Shown: positions 1-7,901 of the stretch, one piece after another | Layout: each line of letters begins with the position of its first letter | Position numbering within the stretch: position 1 is the stretch's first letter | NCBI GenBank assembly: GCA_030630315.1 | Contig: DAOVNI010000015.1 | Span: 1 to 12,921 of the forward strand | DNA from: Phycisphaerae bacterium | Lineage (GTDB): Bacteria; Planctomycetota; Phycisphaerae; Sedimentisphaerales; Anaerobacaceae | Direction of reading: 5' to 3' | DNA: 12,921 bases | Notes under the pieces: generated by a model | Database searches by the model: none | Seen by the model: the letters and a program-made list of their open reading frames with translations, nothing else | What the model was told of the DNA's origin: nothing | Program-made: the position numbers and the translations under genes

Positions 1-258
1 AATTATACCTTGTGCGGCCTCCTTAGTTAACTCCGCAGCTTTCACTTTAGCCTCTTGGGCACCATGGATAACACCTTTCATAGCGTCCCTGGCTATTGCT
101 TCCACTTTTTCTTTAGTGGGCTCGGTTTTCTCTAATGCCTTCTTAACCGCCTCTCTGGTAATTTCACCCACTTTTGTTTTCACATCCTCACCTTTTTCGG
201 CCGCTTTTACCACAGCCTCTCTGACGACCCGAGTTACTTTGCTTTCTTCTTGTTCCAT
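1..258 (-). CDS. Partial gene: repetitive amphipathic-helix protein
   Basis: Translating the minus strand from the ATG at 258 gives 86 codons open to the window edge, so the C-terminus is missing. The start is supported by an AAAGGAG ribosome binding site (about 266-272) 7 bases upstream. The protein is Lys/Glu/Ala/Val-rich with no cysteine, signal peptide or membrane segment. It is built of about 22-residue units: residues 7-28 (KVTRVVREAVVKAAEKGE...), 29-50 (KVGEITREAVKKALEKTE...), 51-72 (KVEAIARDAMKGVIHGAQ...) and a fourth cut off at the edge. Small residues and Val/Ile recur at helical spacing, as in apolipoprotein- or LEA-like amphipathic helices. From memory it resembles proteins filed as DUF6781, which I could not check. 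The function is unknown; membrane-surface or stress binding is only a guess from the helix pattern. Confidence 0.75.
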   Translation of the reverse strand, partial: MEQEESKVTRVVREAVVKAAEKGEDVKTKVGEITREAVKKALEKTEPTKEKVEAIARDAMKGVIHGAQEAKVKAAELTKEAAQGII

Positions 259-313
259 AATTTGTCTCCTTTACATTAAACAGATTAGAATTTCATTCTG
301 ACGGCAGAGTGTA

Positions 314-342
314 AAAATAGCTCTTTTGTTCACTAAATTCAA
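314..342 (-). promoter_or_regulatory. Candidate sigma-70 promoter for the helix-repeat gene
   Basis: On the minus strand TTGAAT (337-342 on plus) is followed after 17 bases by TATTTT (314-319), about 55 bases upstream of the ATG at 258. Each box matches consensus at four of six positions, so support is modest. Confidence 0.35.
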
Positions 343-362
343 GAATAAATAGGTGAATTACG

Positions 363-403
363 GCAAAAATGGACTACAGCGGTGGCCTGCCCCCATTTTT
401 TGC
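363..403 (-). terminator. Candidate terminator after the radical SAM gene
   Basis: An inverted repeat pairs AAAAATGG (365-372) with CCATTTTT (393-400). It extends to GC/GC at 363-364 and 402-403 with one bulged T. It lies just beyond the radical SAM stop at 447 and supplies a T-run on either strand, so it could act in both directions. The loop is about 20 bases, which is long for an intrinsic terminator. Confidence 0.45.
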
Positions 404-446
404 ACGGATTCATCTTGGAAATCTTGGACAATACCATATTGTTTGT

Positions 447-1886
447 TCAACTACTTATAGTTTCCTTAGCCATGTAACGTTCTTGCCAGACCTTTCTACT
501 TAACTGGTTATAATTGCTTCCATATGCAACCATACCACCATGGTATCCCGGGTCGGCGAGTGCGTCAAAAGCTTCCTCATCAATCGGTCTGGCCTTAGTG
601 TCCTGGACAGCCTTGAAAAGCACATCGAAATGATCACGGATAACACAGGGGCATAGCCAATTTCCCACATTTTCGGCTGGTTGACCATAGCCATAGTCGT
701 TCTGCCACTGACGGATTCTTTCAAAGAACGGAGAATGTAAGATTGTATCGAGATTACCTGTTTTAAAAACATCATAGATATTGCCAACCAAATACGGGAC
801 AAATGCACAGGGCGTAATATCGCCATCCCAGGTAATGTAAAAATATCCGCCTGGTCTGCCCGCAGAGATACACCCGCTACTAACGGTACCGCTGTTCCAG
901 AAATCCGCAATGAAGATTTTGCGCTCTCGCACCGTGCACCACGTTCGATTATACATCTCCAGACGCTGTTGCGGTGTAACCATCATCTCAAGCGAATGTT
1001 TACGCCCGATAGGCATATACTGGAATATCCAGCCGTATGTTGCACCTTGTTCTTCGAAATAAAAATCATTAAACTCTTCACTCGTTACAATCTCAGCGTT
1101 TTCCCGTGTGCCGGTTACCGAAATACCAAACGGTACTCCTGCCTGGCGCAGGTTTTCCATTGCCTGAAGAATTCGTTTGTGTACGCCCTTGCCACGTCGC
1201 TTGTCTGTTTGTTCTTCAAAACCTTCTACCGAAATTGCAGACGTTACATTACCGAGTTTCGCCAGTTCCTTAGCCACGGATTTTGTTATTAACGTACCAT
1301 TGGTATAAACCAAGAAGAACTGCGAAGGGTGTCTAAGCGCCATATCTAAAAGGTCCAGATCACTATCTTCCCACATAAATGGCTCGCCGCCTGAGATGAC
1401 CGTAAAATACGAGCCCCACAACCGTTCCTTTTCAGTGATAATCCGGTCAAACGTATCCCAGTCCAGCTTGGCAGCCGAATGGGAATCGCTGCATGCGTAA
1501 CAACCCGTGCAGTGCAGGTTGCACTTTTTGCCCGGACTGACAAGGACAAACAAGGGTGGCTCAAAACCCAAACGGTCAATTGCGTGCTGTCGCTGGTCGC
1601 TCAACACCACATTATCCAGCAATGTTTTAAGAAGGCGATCAAGGACACCTTTGGATATTAGCCCTCGATCAACGTTTCGGGCAATGCTGTGCAGCATCGC
1701 AAGGCTGATGTCGTACTTGTCCCGCTGTACCTGGAGTGGAAATGTATCTGTGTTATTCTCAACAATAACCTGCCACATTTTTCTTTCGATAAATGGCATG
1801 GCTGCCCGGCGGACTATCCCATTGCTAAATGCCGCCCGAATTAGTGATCTAAACTCTCCTTTTTGAAAAACCTGCTCAAGATTCAT
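447..1886 (-). CDS. Radical SAM/SPASM-type enzyme
   Basis: The 479-residue protein carries the radical SAM cluster motif CxxxCxxC (C122, C126, C129, in KKCNLHCTGCYAC). A GGEP motif at 166-169 fits SAM binding. Cysteines at 339, 360, 412 and 414, including the WDGDITPC segment, fit a C-terminal SPASM/twitch region that binds extra Fe-S clusters. Such enzymes cleave S-adenosylmethionine to a 5'-deoxyadenosyl radical and often modify peptides or complex metabolites; the substrate is not evident. An N-terminal region of about 110 residues precedes the barrel. I chose the ATG at 1886 because AAAGGAG (1894-1900) lies 7 bases upstream; an in-frame ATG at 1907 would bury that site. The gene overlaps the TetR gene by 11 bases, so the two are probably translationally coupled and the regulator probably controls this enzyme. 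No peptide precursor gene is obvious beside it. Confidence 0.88.
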   Translation of the reverse strand: MNLEQVFQKGEFRSLIRAAFSNGIVRRAAMPFIERKMWQVIVENNTDTFPLQVQRDKYDISLAMLHSIARNVDRGLISKGVLDRLLKTLLDNVVLSDQRQHAIDRLGFEPPLFVLVSPGKKCNLHCTGCYACSDSHSAAKLDWDTFDRIITEKERLWGSYFTVISGGEPFMWEDSDLDLLDMALRHPSQFFLVYTNGTLITKSVAKELAKLGNVTSAISVEGFEEQTDKRRGKGVHKRILQAMENLRQAGVPFGISVTGTRENAEIVTSEEFNDFYFEEQGATYGWIFQYMPIGRKHSLEMMVTPQQRLEMYNRTWCTVRERKIFIADFWNSGTVSSGCISAGRPGGYFYITWDGDITPCAFVPYLVGNIYDVFKTGNLDTILHSPFFERIRQWQNDYGYGQPAENVGNWLCPCVIRDHFDVLFKAVQDTKARPIDEEAFDALADPGYHGGMVAYGSNYNQLSRKVWQERYMAKETISS

Positions 1887-2547
1887 TGCATGGCTCCTTT
1901 CTATCATTTGAATTTTGTGTCGGTTCCTGACGGGTCGCTGCTCCGTGGAGGAACAGTTCCGTTACAATGCGCATATCAGCTTCAGTTGACAGATGGGTTT
2001 TCGAGCCAAGATACGAGAAAGCAAAAACATTGGTAAGACTGTCGAGCGTCCTTGCCAGTATTTCAGCATCCATCGGCTTGAATATTCCCTGACGGGTTCC
2101 CTGTCTTATCATGTCAGTGAGAGTGCGAAGCATCGAGTCGTATTTGTCGCGGAGCTTCTGCGGCAGAATATGCTCTGCGTTAAGTCGTGGCACATCCACT
2201 TCCACAAGATATAAACGAAGAAAGGCAAGGTTCTTGCGGAAAAAAAGCATCTTGGCACGGATGAAGTTTTCAACCTGGCCCTGGACCGATGGAGAACCTG
2301 CCATCTCCCCGGTGACAAAATCGACCAATTCATCCACTTTTGTCTCAATGACTCTCTCGTAAAGCTGCCTCTTGCTACCGAAATAGGAATAAATTGTGCC
2401 GAGTGCAAACTCTGCCTTCAGGGCGATTTTCCGCATTGTCGTCCGGAAGAATCCCTGTTCGGCAAATATTGACTCAGCCACATCCAATATATGCCTGATA
2501 TGCTGCTGGCGCTCTCGTTTGCGGCGTGGAGTTAGTAGTTTAAGCAT
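1876..2547 (-). CDS. TetR/AcrR-family transcriptional regulator
   Basis: The 223-residue protein has a TetR N-terminal helix-turn-helix: helix HIRHILDVAESIFAEQG at 16-32, then FFRTTMRKIALKAEFALGTI and YSYFGSKRQLYE at 33-64. A divergent helical C-terminal ligand-binding and dimerisation region follows. The length is typical of the family. Start choice: the ATG at 2547 has AAAGGAG (2556-2562) 8 bases upstream, whereas the longer frame begins with TTG at 2565, on the wrong side of that site. It is the first gene of a two-gene unit and overlaps the radical SAM gene by 11 bases. A palindrome on its own promoter suggests autorepression. The ligand is unknown; by context it may relate to the substrate or product of the radical SAM enzyme. 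Confidence 0.9.
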   Translation of the reverse strand: MLKLLTPRRKRERQQHIRHILDVAESIFAEQGFFRTTMRKIALKAEFALGTIYSYFGSKRQLYERVIETKVDELVDFVTGEMAGSPSVQGQVENFIRAKMLFFRKNLAFLRLYLVEVDVPRLNAEHILPQKLRDKYDSMLRTLTDMIRQGTRQGIFKPMDAEILARTLDSLTNVFAFSYLGSKTHLSTEADMRIVTELFLHGAATRQEPTQNSNDRKEPCNES

Positions 2548-2602
2548 GCTTACAGCTCCTTTCAATCACAGACACAAAAATTGTTAGTATATTCGTATCA
2601 GC

Positions 2603-2622
2603 ATTAGAACCATTATTCTAAT
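2603..2622. promoter_or_regulatory. Candidate TetR operator
   Basis: ATTAGAA (2603-2609) and TTCTAAT (2616-2622) form a perfect 7-bp inverted repeat with a 6-bp spacer. The size and symmetry suit TetR-family operators. It abuts the -10 box and covers the predicted start point of the TetR promoter, where binding would block transcription. Confidence 0.55.
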
Positions 2623-2650
2623 TATAGAAGATAACTTCCGAAATGTTCAA
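2621..2650 (-). promoter_or_regulatory. Promoter of the TetR-radical SAM pair
   Basis: On the minus strand TTGAAC (2645-2650 on plus) and TATAAT (2621-2626) are 18 bases apart. This puts the transcript start near 2614, inside the palindrome, with a leader of about 65 bases. Confidence 0.55.
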
Positions 2651-2837
2651 TAAAAAAATGAAAAAATGTAAAAAATGTAATAAAAACGTCCATAGGGTCA
2701 AAAAACAGGCACAAGGAACATCTTTTTTTGGTGTAATCTCGCACTTACGTTTGGGGCTCTGTAAGCCGTGCAATAAAATTGTGGGGGTAAATCCTATGAA
2801 CCGGAGCCTGTCAGGCTGGCAGGTAAATTGGGTTTAG
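2643..2837 (+). CDS. Doubtful 64-residue CxxC protein
   Basis: This frame encodes a lysine-rich peptide with two CxxC pairs, CKKC near residue 9 and CKPC near residue 40. That could be a small zinc ribbon with a short hydrophobic stretch (FFGVISHLRLGL) between the pairs. Against it: no ribosome binding site precedes either ATG (2643 or 2658), the start lies inside the TetR promoter, and the C-terminus (NRSLSGWQ) reads through a 13-base palindrome of a type found in spacers here. It may be a decayed or chance frame. I do not recognise a family. Confidence 0.3.
   Translation: MFNKKMKKCKKCNKNVHRVKKQAQGTSFFGVISHLRLGLCKPCNKIVGVNPMNRSLSGWQVNWV
2805..2817. repeat. Short hyphenated palindrome
   Basis: AGCCTG-T-CAGGCT is a perfect 6-bp inverted repeat around one base. 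It belongs to a class of small palindromes scattered through this window. Confidence 0.5.
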
Positions 2838-2895
2838 CTGGAATTTTGGCAGACGGAGGCGTCTTTTATCCTTGTAATGTAACCGCATTTATAAT

Positions 2896-2933
2896 AAACA
2901 CTTACACAAGTATGGTCCTGCGGTGAAGTGTTT
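2896..2933. promoter_or_regulatory. Inverted repeat touching the sigma-54 promoter
   Basis: AAACACTT (2896-2903) and AAGTGTTT (2926-2933) are perfect 8-bp inverted arms 22 bases apart. The right arm runs into the -24 element. It could be a binding site for a repressor or for a looped dimer. Sites for sigma-54 activators usually lie further upstream. Confidence 0.35.
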
Positions 2934-2950
2934 GGCACGATATTTGCTTG
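2931..2950 (+). promoter_or_regulatory. Sigma-54 (-24/-12) promoter
   Basis: TTGGCACG-ATAT-TTGCTT matches the sigma-54 consensus TGGCAC-N5-TTGC exactly. The GG (2934-2935) and GC (2946-2947) are separated by the required 10 bases. The predicted transcript start is about 2958, only about 5 bases before the receiver gene ATG at 2963. The same transcript could continue through groES and groEL, since nothing between resembles a terminator. Initiation would need an ATP-dependent activator, and none is encoded in the window. Confidence 0.75.
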
Positions 2951-2962
2951 ATAATTGTAGTT

Positions 2963-3376
2963 ATGGTTTCGAATCTGTCAGAATTGGAAGAAATTAATGT
3001 TCTGGCCAGTGAGGCGAACTGGGCCTGGCCGGAGGCCTTACGCTATATATTTCGGCCCAGAGACGTTAACCTGCTGGTGGCTGAAAGCGTAAATGAGTTC
3101 GTCAATGTTATCGAACAGAAACGAATTCATACGACAATCGTGGATATGGATTCGGAAAAATTAAACGGGCTGGCAACGATAAAGATTATTCGAATGAATT
3201 ATCCACTGCTGCCGTGTATCCTATTAACAAGCGCAGCGGGCGAAGTGGTTCTCAGCCAGGCCCTACGACTTGATGTTTTCAGCGTGATTGACAAGCCGGT
3301 CGATATGAGTATCCTGCGGGAACAGCTGAACAGATTATTTATGAAAAAGTATAATAGTAATATCTTCGCAGAATAA
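2963..3376 (+). CDS. Stand-alone degenerate receiver-domain protein
   Basis: The 137-residue protein fits a CheY-like receiver fold with no output domain. The strand-3 segment TTIVDMDSEKLNGL places Asp61 at the phospho-acceptor position. Thr89 (ILLTSA) and Lys111 (DKPVD) match the conserved switch Thr/Ser and Lys. The acidic pair that normally binds magnesium after strand 1 is absent: the N-terminus reads MVSNLSELEE, followed by about 20 unusual residues. Phosphorylation may therefore be weak or lost. I chose the ATG at 2963 because the upstream in-frame TTG (2948) lies inside the -12 promoter element and would not be transcribed. There is no Shine-Dalgarno, and the message would be nearly leaderless. 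groES starts 77 bases downstream on the same strand, suggesting one operon and a role linked to stress or chaperone control. Confidence 0.7.
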   Translation: MVSNLSELEEINVLASEANWAWPEALRYIFRPRDVNLLVAESVNEFVNVIEQKRIHTTIVDMDSEKLNGLATIKIIRMNYPLLPCILLTSAAGEVVLSQALRLDVFSVIDKPVDMSILREQLNRLFMKKYNSNIFAE

Positions 3377-3453
3377 CTGTATAGTTTTACGATAGCAGAT
3401 AAAATAGAATTAAATAAAAAGCAGAAGATTTTTTTGAAAGGAGTAAGGACAAA

Positions 3454-3744
3454 ATGAAGATTCGACCATTGGCAGATAAGGTGCTTGTTCAGCGTCTCGA
3501 GGCAGAAACGAAGACGACGGGCGGAATAGTCCTGCCGGACAGCGCCAAAGAAAAACCACAAAGAGGGAAAATAGTGAGCGTCGGCAAGGGTAAATTGCTC
3601 GATGACGGGACGCGCCAAAAGGTGCAGGTAAAAAAGGGTGATATGGTGCTTTTCACAAGCTATGCCGGAACAGAGGTAAAAATAGACGGCAAAGAGTATC
3701 TGATTATGGATGAGTCAGATATTATGGCGGTAATCGAAAAATAA
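3454..3744 (+). CDS. groES: GroES co-chaperonin (Hsp10)
   Basis: The 96-residue protein is full length for GroES. It opens with [15 protein letters not shown], carries the mobile loop ([20 protein letters not shown], about 20-39) that contacts GroEL, and ends with the usual [20 protein letters not shown] strand. It forms the heptameric lid of the GroEL folding chamber in the cytoplasm. The start has AAAGGAG at 3437-3443, 10 bases upstream. groEL follows 40 bases after the stop. There is no CIRCE element (TTAGCACTC-N9-GAGTGCTAA) upstream, so HrcA control is not indicated. The nearest convincing promoter is the sigma-54 site before the receiver gene. Confidence 0.97.
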   Translation: MKIRPLADKVLVQRLEAETKTTGGIVLPDSAKEKPQRGKIVSVGKGKLLDDGTRQKVQVKKGDMVLFTSYAGTEVKIDGKEYLIMDESDIMAVIEK

Positions 3745-3748
3745 TTGA

Positions 3749-5409
<1,661 letters not shown>

Positions 5410-5410
<1 letters not shown>

Positions 5411-5467
5411 TTGTCGATTTACGATTGACAATTGCCGATTAAAAATTGAAAATATTGCCGATTAACA
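5410..5467 (+). repeat. Degenerate heptamer array after groEL
   Basis: From the last base of the groEL stop codon the sequence falls into 7-base units beginning ATT: ATTGTCG, ATTTACG, ATTGACA, ATTGCCG, ATTAAAA, ATTGAAA, then after a 2-base slip ATTGCCG and ATTAACA. It shares the 7-base period and the ATTG core with the arrays inside murE and murF. Confidence 0.6.
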
Positions 5468-5471
5468 GCTG

Positions 5472-5486
5472 GATGGCTTCGCCATC
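5472..5486. repeat. Short palindrome GATGGC-TTC-GCCATC
   Basis: A perfect 6-bp stem with a TTC triloop lies between groEL and the next gene, just ahead of its ribosome binding site. There is no T-run, so a terminator is unlikely. Confidence 0.5.
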
Positions 5487-5508
5487 TTACCGTAACAAGG
5501 AGCTCTGT

Positions 5509-5799
5509 ATGAGTTTTCGCTTTTACACAAATGCGATTTCTAAGGCGTCCAGAAATATCGCAGCGGGAATCTTTATCGCAGGACTGCTGCTAATCGGCTT
5601 CGGGTTTTTGATTTACGTCTTGAAGGAAATTTTCGCGATACTTGCTGCCATAGTATTTTCTGTTGCAGGTGCAGGCTGCTTGATTACCGCCGTCAAAATT
5701 TTTCTGACACAGAGAAAATTAGACAAACTCACTTCCGATGATTCAGAGGCATATAGAAAAAACGTCCAAATCCATATCGAAGAAGACTTCGATGCATAA
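5509..5799 (+). CDS. Small two-helix membrane protein
   Basis: The 96-residue protein has two hydrophobic segments, roughly residues 17-37 (NIAAGIFIAGLLLIGFGFLI) and 42-64 (IFAILAAIVFSVAGAGCLIT). They are joined by a short charged loop and followed by a charged cytoplasmic-type tail (QRKLDKLTSDDSEAYRKN). I chose the ATG at 5509 because AAGGAG at 5497-5502 lies 6 bases upstream; the longer frame back to 5446 starts in the repeat array. I do not recognise a family, although the hairpin-like arrangement resembles small envelope proteins seen beside many genes. It lies about 100 bases after groEL on the same strand and may be read from the same transcript, but the repeat array between them argues against tight coupling. 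Confidence 0.75.
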   Translation: MSFRFYTNAISKASRNIAAGIFIAGLLLIGFGFLIYVLKEIFAILAAIVFSVAGAGCLITAVKIFLTQRKLDKLTSDDSEAYRKNVQIHIEEDFDA

Positions 5800-5825
5800 T
5801 CGTGTCCCCCTTTTGCAATAAGCCG

Positions 5826-5859
5826 CCTCCCTGCTTTCTTGCGAAAGCAAGAAGGGAGG
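5826..5859. terminator. Strong bulged hairpin between convergent genes
   Basis: TTCTTGC-GAAA-GCAAGAA (5836-5853) forms a 7-bp stem with a GAAA tetraloop. It is extended by CCTCCC (5826-5831) pairing with GGGAGG (5854-5859) across a 4-base bulge. It lies between the small membrane-protein gene and the CBS gene, which converge, so it may end both transcripts. There is no U-tract, so the role is uncertain. A second small stem, AGCTTG/CAAGCT, follows at 5877-5894. Confidence 0.45.
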
Positions 5860-5953
5860 GCTGGTTCTGGCCGCAGAGCTTGATATGCCAAGCTGCGTGA
5901 CGCCGGGTCTTTGAAGCGGCAAACTATGCAGCAGGAATTATCATTGCAGTTTC

Positions 5954-6355
5954 TCAATCAGTGTCAGCACTTTTATCCCTTAGGCGGAGAATATAGTCGA
6001 TAATATCTTTTCTACTGATAATGCCGACCAATTTTCCTTCCGATGTGACCGGGACTCTTCTGAAATAATTATTCGTCAGGCAGTCACAAATGTCCAGCAA
6101 ACTTTCCTTCTCATCAAAGTGAACCGCAGGTTGTGTCATAAAATCATTAACCGTTCCTTCTTCCTCACCTTCGTGGGCGTAGAACAAGCGTAGTACATCT
6201 TTTTCTGAAAGAACGCCGACTAAAATCATATCCTCTCTGACTACAGGGATGCCGGTGATGTTGTATTTTGCCAGGAGCTTCAGGGCCTCATATATTGGCG
6301 TGTCTTTTTTTACGCTGACTACGTTTTCCGTCATAATATCTTTTGCTTTGGGCAT
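5954..6355 (-). CDS. Tandem CBS-domain protein
   Basis: The 133-residue protein consists almost entirely of two CBS motifs. The first is about residues 1-60 (KAKDIMTENVVSVKKDTPIYEAL ... ITGIPVVREDMILVGVLSEKDVL) and the second about 70-128 (TVNDFMTQPAVHFDEKESLLDIC ... FRRVPVTSEGKLVGIISRKDIID). Such pairs form a Bateman module that binds adenine nucleotides or S-adenosylmethionine and regulates partner proteins; stand-alone versions are common, with usually unknown partners. The ATG at 6355 has AAAAGGAG 6 bases upstream (6362-6369). It converges on the gene ending at 5799, and mraY lies upstream on the same strand 211 bases away, so it probably has its own promoter. That spacer is AT-rich and holds a CCAAATTTGG palindrome (6440-6449). 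Confidence 0.9.
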   Translation of the reverse strand: MPKAKDIMTENVVSVKKDTPIYEALKLLAKYNITGIPVVREDMILVGVLSEKDVLRLFYAHEGEEEGTVNDFMTQPAVHFDEKESLLDICDCLTNNYFRRVPVTSEGKLVGIISRKDIIDYILRLRDKSADTD

Positions 6356-6566
6356 CCGAGTCTCCTTTTAACAATCCATTTTGCAGATGGAAACCATACT
6401 CACAAACTCGCAAGTTCAAAATTGCCCGGCGAATTTTTGCCAAATTTGGGATAATGTACCCCAAAGATAATATAATTGCAATCATGAAATTCAGGCAATT
6501 CGGGATGTCCCCTGAAAAATCAGACAATCAAAGTGTCTTGACTGATTATGGCTGGAGGACGACAAT

Positions 6567-7709
6567 TTAGCGGATTTTTAGAGTAGCGAGGGCGACGGCG
6601 GCAAAGGCGGCGGCCAAGAGCCAGAAACGTACTACCACCTGTGGCTCGCTCCAGCCGGCCAGGTGAAAATGATGATGGATAGGGGCACATCTAAAAAGGC
6701 GTTTTCCACCCGTGTATTTGAAATAGCCGACCTGCAATACTACGCTGACCAATTCCAGTACGAATACGCCTCCAATAATTAAAAGCAGAATTTCATTTCT
6801 CGTCACCAGTGCACCATATCCCATTGCGGCGCCTAATGGAAGTGAGCCAACATCTCCCATAAATGTCTGAGCGGGATGGCAGTTGAACCACAAGAAGCCG
6901 AGCACGGCCCCTACGATTGCCGAATAAAAGATGCTCAGCTCGCCGGCCTGTGGTATATGCGGGAGCAGGAGATAAGCTGCCCAAGTAACAGGAGTGGTTC
7001 GTGTCATCGTCTCGGAGGCGACATAGCAAAGCACCGCCAGGACCAGAGAAACCATTCCCACGCATCCGGCCGCTAATCCATCCATACCATCGGCCAGGTT
7101 TACGGCATTGCTGGTGGCTGATATATACAAGATTGCTATCAATATTAACATCCAGGTGGCGAGGTGTATGCCCTTTTTGTAGAACGGCAGCCAGAATAGT
7201 TGGCCGTCAGGAATATCGACAAAATCAGCAAATAGAAATGAGGCGATTAAAACCGCGCCGCCGATTTGAAAGATGAGCTTTTCCCAGGCCCTTAGTCCGC
7301 TTCTGCTTCGGTGCCGAATATCGCTGGTGAGCTTCAGCCAGTCATCGACGCCACCAAGAGCAGCGAACCATATTGTTAAAATAATCGCTTTCTGAACAAA
7401 TGGATAGTTCAACTTGGCCCATAATAAGGTGGTCGCGAGCACTGAGAGTATGATAATCAGGCCACCCATTGTGGGTGTATTGGCCTTTTCCCTGGTCAGT
7501 TCGTTGAGGGCGGCGTGGTGAAACTCCGGTCGGTCGCCGATTTTTTTGCGCATCAGCCAGCGAATAATGGTGGGGCCAATAAGAATGGCAATCAGGAAGC
7601 TGGTTAAAACGGCTGCTACGGAGCGAAACATCACGTTCTGGTAGGCGTAAAAGCCCAACAGCGGACGGCTGAAAACCTCGTGCAAATACCGTAACAGATG
7701 GTATATCAT
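6567..7709 (-). CDS. mraY: Phospho-N-acetylmuramoyl-pentapeptide transferase
   Basis: MraY transfers phospho-MurNAc-pentapeptide from UDP to undecaprenyl phosphate, making lipid I at the inner face of the membrane. The 380-residue protein has about ten hydrophobic segments. Signature motifs are TPTMGG in the first third, NAVNLADGMDGLAAG with the catalytic Asp residues, FMGDVGSLPLGAAMGYGA, and the HHHFHLAGWSEPQVVVRFW region near the C-terminus. The usual HHHFE or HHHYE here reads HHHFH, a mild variant. I chose the ATG at 7709 (MIYHLLRYL) because it gives the normal N-terminus; the 34 residues ahead of it in the open frame are read from repeat-rich spacer. The Shine-Dalgarno is weak (only ACGAG right at the ATG). 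It lies downstream of murF on the same strand, 192 bases away. Confidence 0.96.
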   Translation of the reverse strand: MIYHLLRYLHEVFSRPLLGFYAYQNVMFRSVAAVLTSFLIAILIGPTIIRWLMRKKIGDRPEFHHAALNELTREKANTPTMGGLIIILSVLATTLLWAKLNYPFVQKAIILTIWFAALGGVDDWLKLTSDIRHRSRSGLRAWEKLIFQIGGAVLIASFLFADFVDIPDGQLFWLPFYKKGIHLATWMLILIAILYISATSNAVNLADGMDGLAAGCVGMVSLVLAVLCYVASETMTRTTPVTWAAYLLLPHIPQAGELSIFYSAIVGAVLGFLWFNCHPAQTFMGDVGSLPLGAAMGYGALVTRNEILLLIIGGVFVLELVSVVLQVGYFKYTGGKRLFRCAPIHHHFHLAGWSEPQVVVRFWLLAAAFAAVALATLKIR

Positions 7710-7719
7710 CTCGTATAAA

Positions 7720-7899
7720 TCCGAATATCGAAATTCGGAATCCTCCGCAGGACACCTTGCGGTGGAAACAAATTCAAATGCGGATACGCACGCTTCTGAC
7801 AGGCGTGACAAAGATTCAAAATTCTAAATCCGCCACAGGCGGAGTCATTCGGACATTTGAATTTTGGTATTATTTCGTGCTTTGAATTTCGTGCTTTGA
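7720..7899. repeat. Mosaic of short palindromes and repeats, murF-mraY spacer
   Basis: Almost the whole spacer is structured. TCCGAAT/ATTCGGA forms a 7-bp stem (7720-7739). CCGCAGG-ACA-CCT-T-GCGG (7745-7762) is a near-perfect hairpin. CACGC/GCGTG pairs within about 7782-7805. TCCGCC-ACA-GGCGGA (7829-7843) is a perfect 6-bp stem. ATTTCGTGCTTTGA is repeated twice in tandem (7872-7885 and 7886-7899), a 14-base or 2x7 period. A related ATTTTCGTGCTTGAAT lies at the murF start codon (about 9367-9382). Confidence 0.6.
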
Positions 7900-7901
7900 A
7901 T

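Noticed and set aside
116-301. A 61-codon plus-strand frame at the left edge
   Set aside because: It is antisense to the helix-repeat gene, which has a good ribosome binding site and regular protein repeats.
1507-1866. Open frame on the plus strand inside the radical SAM gene
   Set aside because: It is antisense to a convincing enzyme gene, with no motifs and no start signal.
2251-2270. A second TTGGCACG at about 2252, inside the TetR gene, as a sigma-54 promoter
   Set aside because: The -24 half is present, but there is no TTGC at the required spacing, and it lies inside coding sequence.
3377-3453. CIRCE (HrcA) element or heat-shock promoter before groES
   Set aside because: No TTAGCACTC-N9-GAGTGCTAA or near match is present, and no convincing sigma-70 or sigma-32 box pair lies in this gap.
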